Position numbers and translations under genes: made by a program
From: a virus
Reading direction: 5' to 3' (one strand)
IMG/VR virus record: IMGVR_UViG_3300005527_000068
Location: 1 to 62,116 of that record
DNA length: 62,116 nt
Notes under the pieces: model-generated
Told to the model about the DNA's origin: nothing
The model's database searches: none
Seen by the model: only the letters and a program-made list of their open reading frames with translations
Shown: positions 55,375-62,116 of the stretch, piece after piece
Layout: each line of letters starts with the position of its first letter
Numbering within the stretch: position 1 is the first letter of the stretch

Positions 55375-55749
55375 ATGCCAACAAACTACAACGGTGGACA
55401 ATCACCATTAGAAGCAGCTGCGATTATTGCTAGAAGCAATTTAATCCCTAAGAACATCTATAACAATGAAAGTAATAGTAATCAATACGGTGACACGCAT
55501 ACAAGAGCATTGTCTGACACAACAACACCAGTACATGGTAAAGGGTCTGGTAATTATCTAGATATTGAAAATTATAAAGGTGTTGGTGGTGCATTTGATA
55601 TTTTTGGTAATGCTAGTAACCCAGGTAGTGGTAGAGAACCATCACTATCATTAAATAGTAGTACATGGGGTTATGGTCCAGATGGTTTAGGAATGACAAA
55701 TTATACCGCACCAGACACATCAGCAAATAGAGGTCAAGTTATTATTTAA
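55375..55749 (+). CDS. Unknown small Gly/Ser/Asn-rich protein
   Basis: 124 residues. MPTNYNGGQSPLEAAAIIAR starts with a short helix; the rest (TRALSDTTTPVHGKGSGNYL; NSSTWGYGPDGLGMTNYT) is low-complexity and probably flexible. Function unknown. It sits between two operon members with gaps of 5 and 3 nt. Confidence 0.55.
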   Translation: MPTNYNGGQSPLEAAAIIARSNLIPKNIYNNESNSNQYGDTHTRALSDTTTPVHGKGSGNYLDIENYKGVGGAFDIFGNASNPGSGREPSLSLNSSTWGYGPDGLGMTNYTAPDTSANRGQVII

Positions 55750-55752
55750 TTA

Positions 55753-56187
55753 ATGAAACTTTACAATTTATTTAAAGATGTTATTTTAGAAGAAAGAAAC
55801 CTTTTATCTGAAGGTGTATCTCAATCTCAAATTGAAGACGCTATTAATAATCAATATAACGTCAAAATTGAATATAGAGATTATGAAAATGAACCACCAA
55901 GTAAAAGGTATATTCAGGTATATAACTTATCCAAGACAAAAGCTGGTAATTACGCTATTAGAGCTTATCAAATATTTGGTGGTTCTAAAACAACACCAAA
56001 AGAAGGTTCTTGGAAAATATTTAGATTAGATAGAATAGAAAAATGGGAACCAACAAAAGTAAAATGGAAACAACCAGTATCTGATTTAGATAACACTATA
56101 CCAAAATATAATAAATTAGGAGACAAAACAATGTCAGTAGTATTAAAAAAAGTTAATTTAAAAAATGGAAACACCACAACCAGTTGA
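55753..56187 (+). CDS. WYL-like virion protein with targeting-like leader
   Basis: 144 residues. Leader MKLYNLFKDVILEERNLL contains ILEE (LxxE type). Residues about 35-100 follow the WYL/SH3-like pattern: KIEYRDYENEPPSKRYIQVY, SKTKAGNYAIRAYQIFGG, then GSWKIFRLDRIEKWEP. WYL-type folds can bind nucleic acid or ligands. The next gene begins within its last 23 nt. The tag suggests head packaging; the ligand is unknown. Confidence 0.6.
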   Translation: MKLYNLFKDVILEERNLLSEGVSQSQIEDAINNQYNVKIEYRDYENEPPSKRYIQVYNLSKTKAGNYAIRAYQIFGGSKTTPKEGSWKIFRLDRIEKWEPTKVKWKQPVSDLDNTIPKYNKLGDKTMSVVLKKVNLKNGNTTTS

Positions 56188-56725
56188 TTTAAACAGATTA
56201 AAAGGTATTTTAAGTAATGCTAAAAAAGTAATGAAAGTAACGGATGAAAAATTCCCTACTAAAACTGCATCTAAGCAACAAGCAGAACCAATATATGAAA
56301 ATATTGGCCCTATGTATGATGAAAATGATGAAAGAGAACCAAATTATAACACTTATAACCCAAGTTCAAATAATAATGATGGTTCATATACACAAGAACA
56401 AGTATTAGCGTCAAAATTACCACAAGCAATTAAAGAAATAATGATAAAAAAACCAATTCCTAAGATAAATGGTTTACCTCAAAAATTTACATTAGATGAA
56501 TTAAGTGATTTGGTTGAAAAACCAAAAGCTAATAAAAGAACTATTACCGAAAATAAATCAAATAACGATAACATAACAATTAGTCTATCACAATTAAACG
56601 AATTAATAGACCAAAGAGTTAATAAAATTTTAGCTGAACAATTCACAAAACACATTAGTGAACAATCAATTAAAAAAACAATATCTACTTTGATTAAAGA
56701 AGGAAAATTGACTAATAAACGATAA
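56165..56725 (+). CDS. Unknown helical protein, possible head-core component
   Basis: 186 residues. METPQPVDLNRLKGILSNAK, a flexible Asn/Tyr-rich linker (YNTYNPSSNNNDGSY), then a helical C-terminal half with ISLSQLNELIDQRVNKILAE. The charge pattern and coil suggest an assembly protein. No family recognised. Last gene of the five-gene operon, followed by a terminator. Confidence 0.55.
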   Translation: METPQPVDLNRLKGILSNAKKVMKVTDEKFPTKTASKQQAEPIYENIGPMYDENDEREPNYNTYNPSSNNNDGSYTQEQVLASKLPQAIKEIMIKKPIPKINGLPQKFTLDELSDLVEKPKANKRTITENKSNNDNITISLSQLNELIDQRVNKILAEQFTKHISEQSIKKTISTLIKEGKLTNKR

Positions 56726-56755
56726 ATTAATTATTTAAATGTTTTTTTTTTATTT

Positions 56756-56780
56756 AGGGGAATTTAAGTTCCCCTTTTTT
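56756..56780 (+). terminator. Terminator of the small virion operon
   Basis: AGGGGAA pairs with TTCCCCT around TTAAG, followed by a T6 run. Confidence 0.85.
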
Positions 56781-56855
56781 ATTTACAAATTACTTATTAA
56801 AGATTATAATTGTTAAGTAATAATAACAATAAAATAAAGAACATAATAAAAAATT

Positions 56856-58135
56856 ATGAATCAAATTAATAAACAAAAAACTACCCCTGTAGGTCGTAAA
56901 TGTAAGGTACTTGTAGTCCCTTCAGACCGTACAGGGGTAGGTTAAATGGTTTTTTTAGGTCAACTAATCCACACATTGAATTAGAAAATAAATATCCTGA
57001 CTTATTTAGTGTAGATATTGATTATGAACCACAATTAGATAATGATGAATGGTTAAAACAATATGATATTATTCATTATCATAGAACTTTAGGTCCTTTT
57101 GAAACAATTCAAAATGTTTTAGATAGATGTAAAAAGCTAGGTATTGTTACTATTATGGATATTGATGATTATTGGGCACCAGGTAATCACCACCCAGCTT
57201 ATTTATTAATTAAAAATTCTGGTATGGATAAAAAAATTGAGAATAATCTAAGATATTCTCACAATATCACAACAACTACACCAATATTTGCTAAAGAAAT
57301 AAGTAAATACAACAAGAATGTTTTTGTATTACCTAATGCAATTGATGAAAAAGAACCACAATTCATTCCAACACCAGTTACATCAGAAAAATTAAGGATT
57401 GGTTGGTTAGGAGGTTCATCCCATTTAAAAGATTTAGAAATTTTAAGTGGATTAGTTAATAGATTAAAAGCAGATGGTTTATTAGATAAACTACAATTTG
57501 TTTTATGTGGATTCGATTTAAGAGGAACGCATACAGAAATTGATAAAAATACTGGACAACAAAGACAAAGACCTATTTTACCAAAAGAAAGTGTTTGGTA
57601 TCTTTATGAAAAAATATTCACAGATGATTATAAAACAATTAGTCCAGAATATAGAGATTTTCTATTAAAATTTGTGCAAGAAGAATATAAAGATGTTGAA
57701 AATGAACCTTATAGAAGAGTTTGGACTAAACACGTATCTAGTTATGCTACTAATTATAATTTATTTGATGTTTCACTTGCACCATTAGAAGAAAATGTGT
57801 TTAATAAGAATAAGAGTCAATTAAAAGTTATTGAAGCAGGTTTTCATAAAAAAGCTTTAATAGCACAAAATTTTGGACCTTATCAAATTGATTTAGTTAA
57901 TGTATTTAAGAGTGGTGGTGCAATAAATGAAAATGGTAATGCTATTTTAGTTGATTCTAACAGAAACCATAGTGATTGGTATAAAGCGATTAAAAGACTG
58001 ATTAACAACCCTGAAGTAATCGATATTATGAAAAATAATTTAAGTAACTTGGTTAAAAGTACTTATAGTGTTGATGCTGTTAATGAGACAAGAAAAAATC
58101 TTTATTTATCTTTATTAGAGAAAAATAAAAATTAA
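56856..58135 (+). CDS. Glycosyltransferase with internal frame break (candidate bypass)
   Basis: Frame from ATG 56856 encodes 29 residues ending VVPSDRTGVG, then TAA (56943). The second frame, open from about 56900 to 58135 without a good start before Met at 57155, encodes FFRSTNPHIELENKYPDLFS, YDIIHYHRTLG, MDIDDYW, PNAIDE and a C-terminal GT-B lobe (IGWLGGSSHLKDL; KVIEAG). GVGxFRSxxPH is one motif of this glycosyltransferase family, so both frames belong to one gene. If translation hops from GGT (56940) to GGT (56948) the product has 423 residues. Otherwise it is a pseudogene or an assembly error, or starts at 57155 lacking about 100 residues. It would transfer sugar to a virion or DNA target. 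Confidence 0.7.
56881..56940 (+). promoter_or_regulatory. Strong GC-rich hairpin ending at the frame break
   Basis: Bases 56881-56895 pair with 56925-56940: an 11-bp block and a 4-bp block with one bulged G, closing a 29-nt loop. CCCC/GGGG in the stem is unusual in this AT-rich genome. The 3' arm ends exactly at the first base of the GGT codon preceding the TAA. Confidence 0.8.
56940..56950 (+). other. Candidate take-off and landing codons GGT-TAAAT-GGT
   Basis: GGT (56940-56942) is the last sense codon of the first frame and is followed at once by TAA. An identical GGT (56948-56950) five bases later lies in the second frame, so a peptidyl-tRNA hop would fuse GVG directly to FFRS. Confidence 0.4.
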
Positions 58136-58136
58136 G

Positions 58137-58168
58137 TTGTTTTTTAGGGTTATTATTTAGTATATTTG
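58137..58168 (+). promoter_or_regulatory. Host-type promoter of the HD-dut-GMPR operon
   Basis: TTG (58137-58139), 21 nt, TATATTTG (58161-58168), preceded by TTTAG as at gp32 and polymerase. Confidence 0.55.
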
Positions 58169-58191
58169 TTTTGTAACAAAAAAATAAATTT

Positions 58192-58749
58192 ATGTCTTTA
58201 GAACAATCAAAAATTATCGCTAACACAAAAAAGTATTTTGACACAGCGAACAAACACGGTTTTATGACCGATGACTTAATGAAATTCTTGGGTGAGGATT
58301 TGATTAAAGCCCCTGCAACTAATTTAACATCATTATATGGTGCTTATGAAGGTGGTTTAATTGAACACATGCTAAGAGTGGCTAAATATGCTGTAGCTGT
58401 TAATAATTCTTTATCAGAAGATGAAAGAGTAGATATGAGCAGTTTATTAAAAGTTTGTTTGCTACATCAAATTGGAAAAACTAAGTTATACATTCCATGT
58501 ACTTCTGATTGGCACATTAAAAATCAAGGTAAAATGTATGATTACAACAATGACCTTACATCTATGAGAGTTGGTGAGCGAAGTGTTTATTATGCTCAAA
58601 CTAATGGCGTTAAATTAACTGAAGAAGAATATTATGCTATCATCTCTTATGATAAGACTGAAGATAAAATGGCTGACTATCATAATAGTTTACTTGGTGA
58701 ACTTTTAAAAATGGGTAATACATTAGCAATTAAAACAGTAAAAAAATAA
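58192..58749 (+). CDS. HD-domain-like protein with altered metal site
   Basis: 185 residues. [17 protein letters not shown] (52-68) gives the first His (59); [13 protein letters not shown] (88-100) is the HD position, but the Asp is Gln93 (LLHQ rather than LLHD). [13 protein letters not shown] and [13 protein letters not shown] match later HD-family segments. HD proteins hydrolyse nucleotides or phosphoesters; loss of the Asp suggests changed or lost catalysis, perhaps a binding role. First gene of an operon with dUTPase and GMPR-like enzyme. Confidence 0.75.
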   Translation: MSLEQSKIIANTKKYFDTANKHGFMTDDLMKFLGEDLIKAPATNLTSLYGAYEGGLIEHMLRVAKYAVAVNNSLSEDERVDMSSLLKVCLLHQIGKTKLYIPCTSDWHIKNQGKMYDYNNDLTSMRVGERSVYYAQTNGVKLTEEEYYAIISYDKTEDKMADYHNSLLGELLKMGNTLAIKTVKK

Positions 58750-58753
58750 TAAT

Positions 58754-59338
58754 ATGAAATTTAGTTTAGATTACATTAGAAAAAAGATAAACGATATTAC
58801 TGATAGTAATAAAGATTATGGCGTTAATGATTTTGAAAATGAATTTTCAAAAACATTTGTTGGTGAAGGTTACGATTATGATTTGTTTAAATTAAATGTG
58901 GGTTTTAAAAACGAGTCAAATAATCCAGACCCAGAGTATGCTACTAATGGTTCTTCTGGTTTTGATTTAAGGGCTAATTTAAATGAATCAGTAACGTTAA
59001 AAAGCGGTAATAGAGCAATAATACCTACTGGTTTATATTTTGAGATACCAGAAAACTTTGAAATTCAAATTAGACCAAGGAGTGGTTTAGCAGCAAAAAA
59101 TGGTGTTACTGTATTAAACACACCAGGAACAATTGATTCTGATTATACTGGTGAGATTAAAATAATTTTAATTAATCATGGTGATGAAGATTTCACAATT
59201 AATCATGGTGATAGAATTGCTCAAGGTGTGTTAGCATCAGTATTAAATAAAAAAATTATTAAATTAACTAAACAAACTAACATTACTTCTAATACTGAAA
59301 GAGGAAATGGTGGTTTTGGTTCAACAGGGATTCAATAA
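58754..59338 (+). CDS. dut: dUTP pyrophosphatase
   Basis: 194 residues, with an N-terminal extension of about 55 residues. All five trimeric dUTPase motifs are present: [10 protein letters not shown] (1), [11 protein letters not shown] (2), [16 protein letters not shown] (3, catalytic Asp and Tyr), GDRIAQGVL (4) and [10 protein letters not shown] (5). Converts dUTP to dUMP, limiting uracil in DNA and feeding dTMP synthesis. The extension ([18 protein letters not shown]) has no known motif. Four nt from the HD gene. Confidence 0.96.
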   Translation: MKFSLDYIRKKINDITDSNKDYGVNDFENEFSKTFVGEGYDYDLFKLNVGFKNESNNPDPEYATNGSSGFDLRANLNESVTLKSGNRAIIPTGLYFEIPENFEIQIRPRSGLAAKNGVTVLNTPGTIDSDYTGEIKIILINHGDEDFTINHGDRIAQGVLASVLNKKIIKLTKQTNITSNTERGNGGFGSTGIQ

Positions 59339-59349
59339 CTAAAATAAAT

Positions 59350-60351
59350 ATGAAAAGTAAATTCGATTTTAATGACATTCTAATTCAACCTGCGACCACA
59401 TCAAAGATATCTAGTCGTAGTGAAGTAAATCCATACGTAAATGGTTATTTACCCTTAATAACAGCACCAATGGATACTGTTGTTGATACTAATAACATAG
59501 ATTTATATAGTTCACTAAAAATAAATGTTTGTTTACCTAGAGGTGAATATTATGTTGATAATAATGTGTTTATATCTTATTCATTAGATGATTTTATTTT
59601 TCTATATGAAGAAAAACTATTAAACAATAGTGGTAGTTATTTAATTGATATTGCGAATGGCCATATGGAAAAACTATTAACACATGTTAGGTTATGTAAA
59701 GAAAAATATCCTAACATTAGGCTAATGGTTGGTAATGTTGCTAATCCAGAAACATATGTTGAATTATCAAATGCTGGTGCTGATTTAGTAAGATGTGGAA
59801 TAGGTAATGGAAATGCATGTTCTACAACTTTACAAACTGGTGTTGGTTATCCTATGGCTTCTTTAATTCAAGAGTGTTATGACGCTTCATGTTTATTAGA
59901 TAATCCAGCTAAAATCGTGGCAGATGGTGGTATGAAGAGTTATAGTGATGTTATTAAAGCATTAGCTTTAGGTGCTGATTATGTTATGGTTGGCAGTATT
60001 TTTAATAAAGCTATTGAATCTTGTGGTGACAATTATTTATTTGGTAAAATTAAAGTAAGTCAAGAATTTGCTGAATTAGCTTATAGATACAAATTACCTG
60101 TTTATAAGAAATTTAGAGGTATGAGTACTAAAGAAGTTCAGAAAAAATGGGGTAAAGTAAAATTAACAACGTCTGAAGGTGTTATTAGATATAGAAAAGT
60201 TGAATATCCTTTAAAAAAATGGGTAAATAACTTTGAAGATTATTTAAGAAGTGCTATGAGTTATACTGATTCTAAAACATTAAATGAATTTATCGGTAAT
60301 GTTAGTATAAATAAAATAACTAATAACGCATTTAACAGATTTAATAAATAA
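59350..60351 (+). CDS. GMP reductase/IMP dehydrogenase family enzyme
   Basis: 333 residues, TIM-barrel type, no CBS domains. FDFNDILIQPATTS and PLITAPMDTV are the family start. The active loop is CGIGNGNACSTTLQTGVGYP with Cys157 and Thr159; the TGVGYP end and absence of the IMPDH Arg-Tyr flap favour GMP reductase. IVADGGMKSYSDVIKALALG and FRGMSTKEVQKKW follow. GMPR turns GMP into IMP; IMPDH does the reverse route. It may shift purine supply or feed a modified-base pathway. Eleven nt after dut. Confidence 0.85.
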   Translation: MKSKFDFNDILIQPATTSKISSRSEVNPYVNGYLPLITAPMDTVVDTNNIDLYSSLKINVCLPRGEYYVDNNVFISYSLDDFIFLYEEKLLNNSGSYLIDIANGHMEKLLTHVRLCKEKYPNIRLMVGNVANPETYVELSNAGADLVRCGIGNGNACSTTLQTGVGYPMASLIQECYDASCLLDNPAKIVADGGMKSYSDVIKALALGADYVMVGSIFNKAIESCGDNYLFGKIKVSQEFAELAYRYKLPVYKKFRGMSTKEVQKKWGKVKLTTSEGVIRYRKVEYPLKKWVNNFEDYLRSAMSYTDSKTLNEFIGNVSINKITNNAFNRFNK

Positions 60352-60356
60352 AAAAT

Positions 60357-61547
60357 ATGGTTACAGTAGTTTGTTCATCACAAAACCAATTAGATGAATT
60401 TAAAGAGCATGTTATTAAAACATCTGGTTTACATAATAAATTAGAGTTTTTAGGGTATGAAAACAAAGGTGAATTTTCATTAACGGAAATTTACAATCGT
60501 GGTTTGCGTGAAGCCAAAAATAACATTGTAGTTTTTATGCACGATGATATCATAATCGAAAAAAATAAATGGGCTGAAAAGATAATCAAACTATTCGATA
60601 AAAACCCTGATTATGGTGTTATTGGCGTTGCTGGTACTAAATACTTATCAAGTAGTGGTAGATGGTGGGAAGACCCTAAAAAGATGTATGGTAAGGTTTC
60701 ACATACACATGAAGGTAAGACATGGTTATCATCATATTCTGAAGATTTGGGTAACGAATTAGAAGAAGTTGTTTTGGTAGATGGTGTTTTTTTTGCGGTA
60801 AATAAAGATAGACTTAAAAACAATTTTAATGAAGACGTTAAGGGATTCCATTTTTATGATGTTAATTTTTGTGTTGAGAATTACTTATCTGGGGTTAAAA
60901 TTGGTGTTACAACACTGGTTAGAATTAACCATATGTCTATTGGTATGACAAACGATAAATGGGAAGAAAACAGACAAAATTTTGCTGATAAATTTAAAGA
61001 AAATTTACCGTTAACTATTAAAAAAGTTTTAAGGAAAAACGAAAAATTAAATATAATGTTTGTTTCTTTAACTTTTGATGATACAACACAAAAAAGTAAT
61101 ATTATTTTAGAGCTTAGTAAAAAATTAAAGAATGAAGGTCATAATATAACAATTTGTTCAAATATGAATGGTAAATTACCAAATTTGGCTAAAAATAATA
61201 AAATAATTTTATCACCAATACAACAGCCACCTGGATTTTTATTAGGTGATGGTAATTGGAAAATGAATACACAACAAGGTGAAATAATATCTCAAAAAAA
61301 TACGTTATATAAAATTAAAGAAGAAAAATTTAATATTATCCATATTTTTGACGACAATATTATAGAACACTTTGTTAAATTATATCCTAATTCAGTATTT
61401 GTTAATACTAAACAAAGTAATTCTTTATTTGTTAATGATAATAAAAATGAATTTGTTTCTGGTTCAATAAACATCAGCAATGATTTAAATGATATTATTA
61501 AATTACATGTTAATGAATTAATTAAAGAATATGAAAATTATTTATAA
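60357..61547 (+). CDS. Two-domain glycosyltransferase (GT2-like plus GT4-N-like)
   Basis: 396 residues. Residues 1-220 form a GT-A (family 2) domain: VTVVCSSQNQLDEF, NIVVFMHDDIII (metal-binding DD), VLVDGVFFAVNKDRL, FHFYDVNFCVENYLSG. Residues about 225-396 (LNIMFVSLTFDDTTQKSN, then LSKKLKNEGHNITICSNM) look like the N-terminal Rossmann half of a GT-B enzyme without its second half, and the gene stops there. The next gene starts on its stop codon (TAATG). It is likely part of a surface or DNA glycosylation set. Confidence 0.75.
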   Translation: MVTVVCSSQNQLDEFKEHVIKTSGLHNKLEFLGYENKGEFSLTEIYNRGLREAKNNIVVFMHDDIIIEKNKWAEKIIKLFDKNPDYGVIGVAGTKYLSSSGRWWEDPKKMYGKVSHTHEGKTWLSSYSEDLGNELEEVVLVDGVFFAVNKDRLKNNFNEDVKGFHFYDVNFCVENYLSGVKIGVTTLVRINHMSIGMTNDKWEENRQNFADKFKENLPLTIKKVLRKNEKLNIMFVSLTFDDTTQKSNIILELSKKLKNEGHNITICSNMNGKLPNLAKNNKIILSPIQQPPGFLLGDGNWKMNTQQGEIISQKNTLYKIKEEKFNIIHIFDDNIIEHFVKLYPNSVFVNTKQSNSLFVNDNKNEFVSGSINISNDLNDIIKLHVNELIKEYENYL

Positions 61548-62116
61548 TGGTTAAAATTGTATCTGGTTATTCTGAAAAAGGTGGTTCTACTTCAGCGTTA
61601 ATTGATTTAACCAATGAATTAAATAATTATAAGATTGAAACTATTTTTTATGGTCCTCATAATTGGCATTTAGATAAATGTAATGCTAAAATATTGGATG
61701 ATAGTTTAATAGTTAATAACGATGATATACTTATTTGTCATTTTTTACAATTACCTAGTAGACCAAATGCTAAAAAAGTTATATTAAGTTGTCATGAAAA
61801 ATGGTGGTTTAAAGTAGGTGAAATTAAACAATATTGGGATATTGCTGTATTTTTACACGAAGAACATAGAAATTACCATAATAATTATATTGGTGAGTCT
61901 ATTATAATACCAAATCTAAAACCAAATCTAAAACCAAAAGATAAAAAAGACTTAGACTTAGTTGCTGGTATAATTGGTGCCATAGAAGATAGAAAACAAA
62001 CACATATTTCTATAAAAAGAGCTTTATCTGATGGTTGCGAAAAAATAAAAATTTTTGGTAATATAAATGACCAAACATATTTTGATTATTTTGTTAAACC
62101 ATTATTGAATGATAAT
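61547..62116 (+). CDS. Partial glycosyltransferase (3' end outside window)
   Basis: My translation from ATG 61547, which overlaps the previous stop by one base, is open for 190 codons to the window end. It begins MVKIVSGYSEKGGSTSALID, the GT-B start with a Gly-rich loop, then KVILSCHEKWWFKVGEI and IPNLKPNLKPK; LVAGIIGAIEDRKQTHISIK, then KIKIFGN, begin the second lobe (IGAxxxRKxTHISIxRA). Likely a family 4-type glycosyltransferase. Third in the sugar-transfer cluster. Confidence 0.75.
   Translation, partial: MVKIVSGYSEKGGSTSALIDLTNELNNYKIETIFYGPHNWHLDKCNAKILDDSLIVNNDDILICHFLQLPSRPNAKKVILSCHEKWWFKVGEIKQYWDIAVFLHEEHRNYHNNYIGESIIIPNLKPNLKPKDKKDLDLVAGIIGAIEDRKQTHISIKRALSDGCEKIKIFGNINDQTYFDYFVKPLLNDN

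Noticed and set aside
57155-58135. Taking the glycosyltransferase to start at Met 57155
   Set aside because: About 100 residues of typical family N-terminus are encoded upstream, partly in the same frame.
1-62116. tRNA genes
   Set aside because: No cloverleaf-like or CCA-ended GC-richer segments were seen by eye; a tRNAscan run would settle this.

Overview
This window is a segment of a large, very AT-rich virulent phage genome of the T4-like contractile-tail type. It carries a T4-style replication set (DnaB/gp41-like helicase, FEN-type RNase H, UvsX-like recombinase, gp32-like ssDNA-binding protein, family B DNA polymerase) and T4-style virion parts (gp13, gp14, gp15, sheath gp18, tube gp19, baseplate gp26- and gp53-like proteins). 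Several upstream regions match the Bacteroidetes/Flavobacteriia promoter form TTG-N20-TAnnTTTG, and Shine-Dalgarno sequences are scarce. The host is therefore probably a flavobacterium-like bacterium; that is an inference. No tRNA, rRNA, CRISPR array or insertion sequence was seen.

Layout. Bases 1-2000 (minus): a partial homing-endonuclease-like ORF, then the N-terminal half of ribonucleotide reductase NrdA ending in a split-intein N-fragment. 2129-2617 (plus): tail tube. 2777-5616 (minus): four small genes, three or four with an N-terminal peptide like a T4 capsid-targeting sequence; two look like ADP-ribosyltransferases. 5683-11750 (minus): nrdB and the replication/recombination block. 11845-42745 (minus): lysozyme, baseplate, tape measure, internal proteins, sheath, a 2042-residue repetitive fibre, and neck/tail-terminator proteins. 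42846-46625 (plus): SNF2 helicase with a mini-intein, glutaredoxin, gp13-like neck protein. 46622-50266 (minus): DNA polymerase. 50408-54408 (minus): fibre and adhesin genes. 54475-56725 (plus): five small probable virion genes. 56856-62116 (plus): glycosyltransferases, a degenerate HD protein, dUTPase and a GMP reductase-like enzyme; the last gene runs off the window.

How the genes work together. NrdA/NrdB, glutaredoxin, dUTPase and the GMPR-like enzyme supply nucleotides. The polymerase, helicases, UvsX, gp32 and RNase H copy and recombine DNA. The tail genes build a contractile injection machine with three cell-wall-directed modules (lambda R-type lysozyme, M23 peptidase, OmpA-like domain) and several adhesins. 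The tagged proteins are likely packaged in the head and injected, like T4 Alt. Two AT-rich upstream motif classes suggest early host-type promoters (TTG-N20-TATATTTG) and a phage-specific class (ATATTTATA, usually 12-19 nt before the start codon).

Most notable: (1) a glycosyltransferase whose conserved N-terminus is broken by GGT-TAAAT-GGT directly after a strong hairpin, a candidate translational bypass; (2) a split intein in NrdA with a neighbouring homing endonuclease ORF whose start abuts a perfect 23-bp hairpin; (3) a contiguous mini-intein in helicase motif VI; (4) a family of capsid-targeted candidate effectors. Coding density is very high: no gap between genes exceeds about 225 bases.
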